Shown here: positions 28,862-35,634 of the stretch, piece after piece
Numbering within the stretch: the first letter of the stretch is position 1
Layout of the letters: every line of letters begins with the position of its first letter
Assembly: GCF_009866655.1 (NCBI RefSeq)
Contig: NZ_CP047420.1
Span: 3,224,001 to 3,288,000 of the forward strand
Reading direction: 5' to 3'
Length of the DNA: 64,000 bases
Source of the DNA: Rathayibacter sp. VKM Ac-2804
GTDB lineage: Bacteria; Actinomycetota; Actinomycetes; Actinomycetales; Microbacteriaceae
Notes under the pieces: generated by a model
What the model saw: the letters and a program-made list of their open reading frames with translations, nothing else
Told to the model about the DNA's origin: nothing
Database searches by the model: none
Translations under genes and position numbers: made by a program

Positions 28862-28952
28862 AAGACCCCCCGCGCACCCGCCAGAGCCCGGTTACCCTTG
28901 CTGCGTTTCCGCCCTGGGGGAGTTGGCCTGGATGGCGCCACGCGGGGAGCCG
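28862..28952 (-). ncRNA. ffs: Small signal recognition particle RNA
   Basis: On the minus strand the domain IV core reads CCAGGGCGGAAACGCAGCAA then GGGTAACCGG, the GNAR-type tetraloop and asymmetric loop bound by Ffh. Outer arms CCCCGCG and CGCGGGG close the rod. A short T-rich run (TCTTTTCC on the minus strand) lies just past the 3' end and suggests the terminator. Position next to tRNA-Ser agrees with actinobacterial gene order. Ends are estimated to within about 5 nt. Confidence 0.85.
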
Positions 28953-28958
28953 GGAGAC

Positions 28959-28964
28959 AGTCTA
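28959..28964 (-). promoter_or_regulatory. Probable -10 box of the SRP RNA
   Basis: TAGACT on the minus strand ends seven bases before the estimated SRP RNA start. The -35 was not assigned. Confidence 0.45.
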
Positions 28965-29032
28965 ACCGACGTCGGCGGGGTGCGGGCACGGCCGTCGCGG
29001 TGCTGTGGTCAGCGGAGGGCGCCGGCACCGGC

Positions 29033-29038
29033 TAGTAT
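29033..29038 (+). promoter_or_regulatory. Probable -10 box of tRNA-Ser
   Basis: TAGTAT within GGCTAGTAT, 27 nt before the tRNA, mirrors the GGCTACTAT element before tRNA-Pro. Confidence 0.45.
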
Positions 29039-29065
29039 CGATGAGTCGCGGCCACGGTCGCGCCA

Positions 29066-29150
29066 GGAGGATTCGCCTAGTGGCCTATGGCGCACGCTTG
29101 GAAAGCGTGTTGGGTGCAAGCCCTCGGGGGTTCGAATCCCCCATCCTCCG
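29066..29150 (+). tRNA. tRNA-Ser (anticodon GGA)
   Basis: Acceptor arms GGAGGAT and ATCCTCC with G discriminator. Anticodon stem CACGC/GCGTG with loop TTGGAAA gives anticodon GGA. A long class II variable arm (TTGGGTGCAAGCCCTC) and T-arm GGGGGTTCGAATCCCCC follow. CCA is not encoded. tRNA-Ser genes are common integration points, but no second copy of the 3' end was found in the window. Confidence 0.96.
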
Positions 29151-29323
29151 CCGAACGGCGCCGCACGCTCTCGCCAGCTGCGGCGCCGTTCTCTGTTTCC
29201 CGGCGCCCACGCGACGTCTTCTTCGCGAGCACCTTGCTCCTCGGAACGGTCGAATCGCGTCGGTCACCGCCTTCTTCGCGCTCACCGCACCGGCGGTAGG
29301 ACGACCGTGCCAGAATCGCACGC

Positions 29324-30466
29324 ATGACGGAGATGAACTCCCGCGTCCTCGGCTTGCGCATCCGCGAGACCCGGTCACGCCGCGGGATGAGCCAGGACGA
29401 GCTCGGCGCAGCGGTCGGCCTGGAGCGCTCCGTCGTGAGCAAGATCGAGGCCGGGGTCAGAAGGGTGACAGCCCTGGAGCTGTCCGATATCGCGGCAGCC
29501 CTCGGAGCGCGGATGTCGGAGTTCTTCGAGGACGCCGCTCCGGCGGTCGTCGCTCACCGATCGAGCCGAGGGCTCGACACCGTGGACTCGAACATCGATG
29601 GGCTCCTGTCCGGACTCGTGCGGGACGTCGAGTTCGTCGCGGGACTGAACGCCGCGAAGCTGCCTCGAGCGGTCGACGACACCGGTGCGCGTCCGCGGTG
29701 GACGCCACCCACCACCGGCCGCGAGGCGGAAGCACTCGCGGTCCGCGCTCGGGAGCTTCTCGCGCTTCCCGAGGACGCCCCGGCTCGCGATCTGAGCGAG
29801 CTCGTCAGCAAGGCCGGGCTGCTCGCCTTCTCCTCCGACATCGGGGCCGACACCGCCGACGCCGGGTCCGTGCAGTACACGCTCGGCGGGATCGCCATCG
29901 TGAACAGCCACATGAAGGTCGGGCGCCGGCGGTTGGCGCTGGCGCACGAGCTGGGACACCATCTCACCGCCGCCGCGTACGTCGTCGACTGGCGCGTCAG
30001 CGAGCACGGACTCGATTCCGTTCCCCTCGAATCCAAGCTCGACCGCTTCGCTCGCGCGGTCCTGCTTCCCGAGCAGGCGCTCCTGCGCGAGTGGCCGACT
30101 CTCGTCGAGACCTCGGGCGCACGGAGCGCCGCGATCCTCACCGCGAGCAGGTACCGAGTCGACTTCGCCTCGCTCGCCTCGCGCTTGCGGGAGCTCGACC
30201 TCGTCAGCCAGGACGACGACGCGGTGGTCCGCCAGTGCAAGCCGATCGCTGCGGACTACATCGAGCTCGATCTTCATGCTCCCCCCGAGGAGCTCACGGG
30301 GACGAGCGTGCCTCGGCAGTTCTCGAAGGCGGTGCTCGATCTGGTCAGGACCGAGCGGATCAGCCGCGAGCGCGGCCTGGACCTGCTGCGTCGAACTCTC
30401 GCGGAGGATGATCTTCCCGAGGTCCGCCCGCGGCGCGCCGACGAGATCTGGTCCTTCGTCTCATGA
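29324..30466 (+). CDS. XRE-family regulator with ImmA/IrrE metallopeptidase domain
   Basis: 380 residues. An N-terminal XRE helix-turn-helix (about 8-67: LGLRIRETRSRRGMSQDELGAAVGLERSVVSKIEAG) is followed by a linker and an ImmA/IrrE (COG2856) domain, about 137-270. That domain has the zinc motif HELGHH at 208-213 and the downstream third-ligand region PLESKLDRFARAVLLPE (E236). Proteins of this build act as protease-type antitoxins or phage/stress switches that cleave a repressor. It overlaps the PIN-like gene by 4 bp (ATGA), so the two form a coupled pair. By eye the codon use is less GC-biased than in flanking genes, and it sits just downstream of tRNA-Ser, both suggestive of acquired DNA. 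Confidence 0.85.
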   Translation: MTEMNSRVLGLRIRETRSRRGMSQDELGAAVGLERSVVSKIEAGVRRVTALELSDIAAALGARMSEFFEDAAPAVVAHRSSRGLDTVDSNIDGLLSGLVRDVEFVAGLNAAKLPRAVDDTGARPRWTPPTTGREAEALAVRARELLALPEDAPARDLSELVSKAGLLAFSSDIGADTADAGSVQYTLGGIAIVNSHMKVGRRRLALAHELGHHLTAAAYVVDWRVSEHGLDSVPLESKLDRFARAVLLPEQALLREWPTLVETSGARSAAILTASRYRVDFASLASRLRELDLVSQDDDAVVRQCKPIAADYIELDLHAPPEELTGTSVPRQFSKAVLDLVRTERISRERGLDLLRRTLAEDDLPEVRPRRADEIWSFVS

Positions 30467-31017
30467 CAGTGCCGGCGGAGGCGCTCGTGTTCGACACCGG
30501 ACCGATGCGCCACTTCGCAGCGGAGGGCTGGCTGGGGGTCCTCAAGTTCCTCGCGGGAGACCGCCCGGTCGTCATCCCCGACGCCGTCGAGCGGGAGCTG
30601 CGCAGCGCGCCGGGAACCGTCTTCGACGGGCTCGATCTCTCGAGCCACACCTGGATCAAGGTCTTCCGGTCGACCGACCTGGACTTCCTGAGTGCTGTCG
30701 CGAGCTTCGAGGACAGGCTCGTCGCGGACCGGAAGAACGTGGGCGAGTGCGCGGTCCTGGCCCTGGGCCAGCGGTTCGGCTGCGAGCTGGTCATCGATGA
30801 CGCCGTAGCCCGGTCCGTCGCGCGGGAGCACGGCCTCCGCTTGACCGCAACGGTTCCGCTGCTCTGCCAGGGGATACGGTCGAAGCTGCTCACGCTGGCG
30901 ATGGTCGAATCGCTCGTGGACGATCTGCTGCAGGGCGAGTACTTCCTGCCGTTCGGGAGGGGCGGATTCAGGCAGCACGCGCTCGAGACCGGCCTTCTCG
31001 AGTACGAGGACATCTGA
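30463..31017 (+). CDS. PIN-like nuclease, candidate toxin
   Basis: 184 residues. The PIN fold pattern is visible: D11 in LVFDTGPMRHF, acidic E43/E45 in PDAVERELRS, E95 in NVGECAVLALGQ, and D112-D113 in ELVIDDAVARSVA. Those are the positions that hold the metal in PIN ribonucleases. The C-terminal 50 residues (LLTLAMVESLVDDLLQGEYFLPFGRGG) extend beyond the minimal domain. Its start overlaps the XRE-ImmA gene stop by ATGA. I infer a toxin or stress nuclease controlled by the upstream gene; RNA target is unknown. A transcription-linked metabolic nuclease is an alternative. Confidence 0.75.
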   Translation: MTVPAEALVFDTGPMRHFAAEGWLGVLKFLAGDRPVVIPDAVERELRSAPGTVFDGLDLSSHTWIKVFRSTDLDFLSAVASFEDRLVADRKNVGECAVLALGQRFGCELVIDDAVARSVAREHGLRLTATVPLLCQGIRSKLLTLAMVESLVDDLLQGEYFLPFGRGGFRQHALETGLLEYEDI

Positions 31018-31056
31018 CGACGCTCGCAGCCTCTCGACCGATCGAGGGGAGTCCGG

Positions 31057-31737
31057 TCAGCGGGTGAGGCGCAGGAGCCACTCGTCGAGGAGGGCGCTCT
31101 CGGCCGCGCTGAGGCCGTCGACGCCGGGCAGCGCGGTGCGCAGGGCGACCGCGTGGGCGGCGAAGGCGCGGGCGGCGGGGTCGGTCGGGCCCGCCTCCGT
31201 CGTGGTGATCGCGGCGAGGACGGCCTCGCGGGAGCGGGCGGAGAGCTCGTCGTCCGGCGCGGACGCCAGCGTCAGCGTGCAGCCGAGGGCGGCGGACTGC
31301 AGCAGGCGGGCGGCGTGCTCGACCTCGACGGTGAGGCGGCCGGCCTCGGCGACGGCGCGGACGTGGCCGGCGAGGACGCCGCGGGCGAGGCGGGCCGCCT
31401 CGGACTCCTCCCCCGGCCGCCCGGTGAACATCAGGGCGTAGAGGTGCGGCTCGGCGAGCCCGAAGGCGATGTGGTGGTCCCAGGCGGCGCGGAGGGCGTC
31501 GACGGGGTCGGCGGGTGCGTCGACGGCGTCGAACTCGGCCTGGGCGGAGGCGAAGCCCGCGGCGGCGACGGAGTCGAGCAGGCCGCGGAGGTCGCCGAAG
31601 GTGCGGTAGATGGTGGGCGCCTGGACGCCCGCCGCCGAGCTGATCGCGCGGGTCGAGACCGCGTCGCGGCCGCCCTCCGCGAGCAGCGCCGCCGTCGCGC
31701 TGAGGATGCGGTCGCGGGTCGTCGGGCTCTCGGTCAC
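31057..31737 (-). CDS. TetR-family transcriptional regulator
   Basis: 226 residues from GTG 31737 (VTESPTTRDRILSATAALLAEGG). The N-terminal helix-turn-helix GRDAVSTRAISSAAGVQAPTIYRTFGDLRGLL is clear; the C-terminal ligand domain is variable and carries a WDHHIAFGLAEPHLYALMF stretch typical of the TetR_C_33-like group. Convergent with the PIN-like gene. No divergent partner gene is present; upstream lie repeats. Ligand and target are unknown. A perfect inverted repeat just upstream suggests autoregulation. Confidence 0.88.
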   Translation of the reverse strand: MTESPTTRDRILSATAALLAEGGRDAVSTRAISSAAGVQAPTIYRTFGDLRGLLDSVAAAGFASAQAEFDAVDAPADPVDALRAAWDHHIAFGLAEPHLYALMFTGRPGEESEAARLARGVLAGHVRAVAEAGRLTVEVEHAARLLQSAALGCTLTLASAPDDELSARSREAVLAAITTTEAGPTDPAARAFAAHAVALRTALPGVDGLSAAESALLDEWLLRLTR

Positions 31738-31746
31738 GAGTATCGA

Positions 31747-31768
31747 CGCTAACACGGCGGCGTTAGCG
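31747..31768. promoter_or_regulatory. Candidate operator of the TetR regulator
   Basis: CGCTAAC (31747-31753) and GTTAGCG (31762-31768) form a perfect inverted repeat with an 8-bp spacer, starting ten bases upstream of the GTG. Size and position suit TetR autoregulation. A lone half-site CGCTAAC recurs at about 32054. Confidence 0.55.
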
Positions 31769-31794
31769 GTCGTGCACGGGGAGTGCCGGTGACG

Positions 31795-32017
31795 TGGATC
31801 TCGATACGCCCGCGGAGCGGGCTACTCGATCAGCATGAAGGGCGGCGGGGCCGGCTCCACCAACAGCACGAGGGGCGTCGGCACATGCTGGTCGAGTAGG
31901 CGCCCGCAGGGCGACGTATCGAGACCCGCCCGACTGGCCACGGTGGATCTCGAGACGCCCGCTGCGTGGGCTACTCGATCAGCATGGAATCCCGCTGCGC
32001 GGGCTACTCGATCAGCA
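31795..32017. repeat. Intergenic hairpin repeat family A, four copies
   Basis: Copies at about 31795-31837, 31883-31928 (opposite orientation), 31942-31985 and a truncated one at 31990-32017. This is the densest cluster of the family in the window and fills most of the 500-bp gap between the TetR gene and the HerA-like ATPase stop. No gene was recognised in the gap. Confidence 0.85.
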
Positions 32018-32072
32018 GGGGCAGCGCGCGGCGCAGCCCGAGCGGGCCGCGGGCGCTAACGGGGTGAGCTCG

Positions 32073-32243
32073 AAGGCGGAGGAGGAAGCGATACCGGCGG
32101 CATCGCGCCCGACGACAACGCCGCAGATCGCCCCGTCAGCGCTCATGCGCCGCGGCCGCTGGCGCCGCCGGCTGCAAGGCGGAGGAAGGAGCGATACCGG
32201 CGGTATCGCGACTGACGACAACGCCGCAGACGGTGGTGTCAGC
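32073..32243. repeat. Direct duplication covering the 3' end of the HerA-like gene
   Basis: A block of about 68 bp starting AAGGCGGAGGA occurs at 32073-32141 and again at 32176-32243, 103 bp apart. The second copy includes the last codon and stop of the HerA-like gene. Each holds a hairpin; in copy two it is GCGATACCGGCGGTATCGC (perfect 8-bp arms), a likely terminator for that gene. Copy one carries one base change that keeps a G-U pair on the minus-strand RNA. Confidence 0.75.
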
Positions 32244-34233
32244 GGCCGCGGCGGGCGGTGCCGAAGATGCCTCGGACGACTTCGCGCAACAAGGTCTTCC
32301 CGACCGAGGACCCGAGGACCTCCTCGACGACCGTCTTGTCGCGGCGGGTGGAGCGGGAGCGGGTGGTCGGCGCGGTGCGGCGGCGGGAGCGCTCGGCGGC
32401 CTCGTCGGCGCGGCGCTCGGCGGCGGCGCGGTCCTTGGCACGGCGGGCGGCGTCGCGGGCGTCCTCCTTCGCGCGGCGGGCGTCGTCGGCGGCCTGCTCC
32501 TTCGCGCGGCGGGCGGCCTCCTCGGCCTGCTCCTCGGCGGCGACGCGGGCCTCCTCGGCGTCGGCGGCCGCGTCGAGGCGGCGGGTGAGGATCTCGCGGG
32601 CCGAGTCGCGGTCGAGCGGGGTGCCGTAGCGGGCGAGCAGCGGGGAGCGCAGGACGCTCGCCTCCCGCTCGGCCTCGGGGGTCGGCGCCATCGAGCCGCG
32701 CGGGGCGCGGAGCCGGGTCCAGGCGACCGGGGTCGGGGCGCCGCGCTCGTTCATCACCGTGACGATCGCCTCGCCGATGGGGAGCGCCTGCAGCACTTCG
32801 CCGAGGTCGTAGTCGCTCTCGGGGTAGGTCGAGACGGTGGCGCGCAGGGCCTTCGCGTCGTCGGGGGTGTGCGCGCGCAGCTGGTGCTGGATCCGCGAGC
32901 CGAGCTGGGCGAGGACGTCGCTCGGCACGTCCTTCGGGGTCTGCGTCACGAAGACGATGCCGACGCCCTTCGAGCGGATCAGCCGCACGGTCTGCGTGAT
33001 CGCCGCGAGGAAGTCCTTCGACGCGTCGCGGAAGAGCAGGTGCGCCTCGTCGAAGAAGAACACCAGCTTCGGCCGGTCGAGGTCGCCGACCTCGGGCAGG
33101 TCGTTGAAGAGATCGGCGAGCAGCCACATCAGGAACGTCGAGAACAGCGCGGGCTTGTCCGCGACTCCGGGGACCTCGAGCAGGCTGACGACCCCGCGGC
33201 CGTCGGGCGCGAGGCGGAGGAACTCGGCGGTGTCGATCTCGGGCTCGCCGAAGAAGACGTCGGCGCCCTGGTCGGCGAAGGCGATCAGCTCGCGCAGGAT
33301 GACGCCGGCGGTGGCCTTGGACAGCCCGCCGAGCTCGGCCAGCTCGGCCTTGCCCTCGTCGCCGACGAGGTAGGTGAGGACGGCGCGGAGGTCCGAGAGG
33401 TCGACGAGGGGCAGCCCGGCGCTCTCCGCGTAGTGGAAGACCAGGCCGAGGCTCGACTCCTGGGTGTGGTTGAGGCCGAGGACCTTCGCCAGCAGCAGGG
33501 CGCCGAAGCCGGTGACCGTCGCGCGGACGGGGACGCCGGTGCCGATGCCGCCGAGCGCGAAGTACTCGGCGGGAGCCGCCTCGGGTGTCCAGTCCTGCCC
33601 GATGGTGCGGGTGCGGGCGAGCAGCTTCTCGTCGGGGGTGCCGGGGGTCGCGAGTCCGGACAGGTCGCCCTTGATGTCGGCGGCGAAGACGGGGACGCCG
33701 TGCGCGGAGAGCTGCTCGGCGAGGACCTGGAGCGTCTTGGTCTTGCCGGTGCCGGTCGCGCCGACGACGAGGCCGTGGCGGTTGAGCATCCCGAGCGGGA
33801 GGCGGACGGGGACGTCGGCGCGGGCGTCGCCGTTGACGAGGGCGCCGATCTCGAGGGCGGGGCCGGTGAAGGCGTAGCCGGTGCGGACGGCGTCGACGGC
33901 GGACTCGGCGAGCGGTCCGGGGGTGGGGGCGGCGGACGGTGCAGGGGCGGATGCCGCAGCAGGTGCAGGCGCGGACGCCTCGACCGGAGCGGGCACTGCG
34001 ACGGGTACGGGCTCCTCCCCCGGCACGCCGTCGACGAGCCGCACGTCGTCGACGAGCCGCACGTCGTCGACGACCGCGGCCGCCTCCTCCGGACCGGCGA
34101 CCGCCTCGAGGGCGGCGGCAGCCGCCTCGGCGCGGGCGAGCGCCTCCGCGGCCTCGGCCTGCAGTCCTCGGGCAGCCTCGAGGGCCGTGCGTGCGTCGTC
34201 CCTCGCCGAGGCGAGCCCGTCGTCGTTGCTCAT
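32239..34233 (-). CDS. HerA-like (DUF853) ATPase
   Basis: 664 residues. The N-terminal 120 residues are an Ala/Glu/Pro-rich, partly coiled-coil extension. The HerA/FtsK-type ATPase core follows with Walker A GATGTGKTK, ADIKGDLSGLA and Walker B LVFFFDEAHLLF, then IVFVTQTPKDVPSDVLAQLG, a hallmark of the DUF853/YjgR family. The C-terminus (about 530-640) is a long charged Ala/Arg/Glu helix ending in a basic tail. Cellular role is unknown; DNA translocation has been proposed for HerA relatives. No NurA-like nuclease is adjacent. Confidence 0.85.
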   Translation of the reverse strand: MSNDDGLASARDDARTALEAARGLQAEAAEALARAEAAAAALEAVAGPEEAAAVVDDVRLVDDVRLVDGVPGEEPVPVAVPAPVEASAPAPAAASAPAPSAAPTPGPLAESAVDAVRTGYAFTGPALEIGALVNGDARADVPVRLPLGMLNRHGLVVGATGTGKTKTLQVLAEQLSAHGVPVFAADIKGDLSGLATPGTPDEKLLARTRTIGQDWTPEAAPAEYFALGGIGTGVPVRATVTGFGALLLAKVLGLNHTQESSLGLVFHYAESAGLPLVDLSDLRAVLTYLVGDEGKAELAELGGLSKATAGVILRELIAFADQGADVFFGEPEIDTAEFLRLAPDGRGVVSLLEVPGVADKPALFSTFLMWLLADLFNDLPEVGDLDRPKLVFFFDEAHLLFRDASKDFLAAITQTVRLIRSKGVGIVFVTQTPKDVPSDVLAQLGSRIQHQLRAHTPDDAKALRATVSTYPESDYDLGEVLQALPIGEAIVTVMNERGAPTPVAWTRLRAPRGSMAPTPEAEREASVLRSPLLARYGTPLDRDSAREILTRRLDAAADAEEARVAAEEQAEEAARRAKEQAADDARRAKEDARDAARRAKDRAAAERRADEAAERSRRRTAPTTRSRSTRRDKTVVEEVLGSSVGKTLLREVVRGIFGTARRGR

Positions 34234-34277
34234 GCGCTCAGCCTAGGCTCGCGGCGCGACCCGGGCCCCGCTCCCGC

Positions 34278-35546
34278 TCAGTCCTCGCGGACGTGCCACG
34301 GCTGGCCGTAGCCGCCCTCCTCGAGCGGGCGGGCCATCAGCTCGAGGAACGGCTCGGCGTCGAACGCCTCCGGTCCGAGCACGCCGGAGCCGGACCAGGC
34401 GCCGGTCGCGAGCAGCTCGAGGGCGATCACCGGGTTGAGCGCGGTCTGCCAGACGACGCACTGGGTGCCGTACTCCGCCATCGTCCACTCGTTGTCGCTC
34501 ACGTGGTAGAGGTACACCTCGCGGTGCGCGCCGTCCTTCGCGCCGGAGACCCAGAGGCCCGCGCAGGTCTTGCCGGTCATCCGCGGGCCGATGCTCGCCG
34601 GGTCGGGCAGGCCCGCGGCGACCACGTCGCGCGGCGAGACCAGCACGGGACCGTCGGCGGAGCGGACCCGGACGGGCTCGGTGCGGTCGAGTCCGAGCAG
34701 GTTGAGCGTGCGGAGGACGCCGATGAACTCGGCGCCGAGGCCGTACTTGAAGGTGACCCGCTTCGCGTCGAGCCAGCGCGGCATCAGCAGCACCTCCTCG
34801 TGCTCGACGTTGACGCACTCGACGGGGCCGATCCCCTCGGGGAACTCGAACACCTCCGGCTCGGAGAACGGCGGCGTCGTGAACCAGCCGCGGTCCTTCT
34901 CGAAGATCACCGGCGGGTTCAGGCACTCCTCGATGGTCGTCCAGATCGAGAAGGAGGGCGCGAAGATCTCGGCGCCGGACTCGTCGCGGACGACGAGGTT
35001 CGCGCCGTCGCGGACGCCCAGCTCGTCGATCTCGTCGAAGAGGTGGTCGGCAGCATAGCGGGCGAAGACGTCGGAGAGACCGGGCTCGACGCCCATCCCG
35101 ACCAGGGCGAGACGGCCGGCGGTCTCCCACTCGGGCGCGGCGGCGAACTGCTCGTCGCCGAGCTTGAGGCCGGTCTTGGCGTGCGGCTCCTCAGGGTGCG
35201 GCCGGGAGAGGCTCATCGCCATGTCGACGTAGTCGGCGCCGGCGGCGAGGGCGCCCGCGAAGATCGTCGGCACGAAGGACGGCTCGACGGCGTTCATCAC
35301 GTGGGTGGCGCCGTGGGCGCGGGCGACGGTCTCCACGTTCTCCGCGTCGGAGGCGTCGATGCGCGCGGCGACGAAGCGGTTCTCGAGGCCGTCGGCGCCG
35401 TGCCGCTCGAGGATCCAGGCGACGGTGCGCTCGGCCCGGGCGAGCTCGTAGTCGCAGACGACGATCTGCTCGAAGAAGGTGCGGCGGGCGGCGATCTTCG
35501 CGAACGCGTCGCCGACGCCGCCGGCGCCGACCAGGAGGATTCTCAT
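34278..35546 (-). CDS. Saccharopine dehydrogenase-like oxidoreductase
   Basis: 422 residues from ATG 35546, after CAGGAGG-type spacing upstream of MRILLVGAGGVGDAF, the NAD(P)-binding motif. The layout, N-terminal Rossmann domain and C-terminal catalytic domain with GMGVEPGLSDVFARYA, is that of the saccharopine dehydrogenase/carboxynorspermidine synthase superfamily. The substrate is not determined by sequence here; lysine catabolism or polyamine synthesis are options. It lies 44 bp upstream of the HerA-like gene on the same strand. Confidence 0.78.
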   Translation of the reverse strand: MRILLVGAGGVGDAFAKIAARRTFFEQIVVCDYELARAERTVAWILERHGADGLENRFVAARIDASDAENVETVARAHGATHVMNAVEPSFVPTIFAGALAAGADYVDMAMSLSRPHPEEPHAKTGLKLGDEQFAAAPEWETAGRLALVGMGVEPGLSDVFARYAADHLFDEIDELGVRDGANLVVRDESGAEIFAPSFSIWTTIEECLNPPVIFEKDRGWFTTPPFSEPEVFEFPEGIGPVECVNVEHEEVLLMPRWLDAKRVTFKYGLGAEFIGVLRTLNLLGLDRTEPVRVRSADGPVLVSPRDVVAAGLPDPASIGPRMTGKTCAGLWVSGAKDGAHREVYLYHVSDNEWTMAEYGTQCVVWQTALNPVIALELLATGAWSGSGVLGPEAFDAEPFLELMARPLEEGGYGQPWHVRED

Positions 35547-35634
35547 GCAGCCACCGTAGCGACGGAATCGCTCGTGGTTCAAGGCCCGGACCGCGGGAAT
35601 CGGGAGGCGGGGTGGATCCGCACGACGGAATCCG

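Noticed and set aside
28657..29028. Small protein gene antisense to the tRNA-Ser side
   Set aside because: The open frame runs through the SRP RNA, is rich in Arg/Pro, and has no ribosome site; it is a composition artefact.
29130..31060. Integrated element bounded by a repeat of the tRNA-Ser 3' end
   Set aside because: I looked for a second copy of the T-arm/acceptor sequence (TCGAATCCCCCATCCTCCG) downstream and found none in the window, and there is no integrase. Acquisition is only suggested by composition and position.
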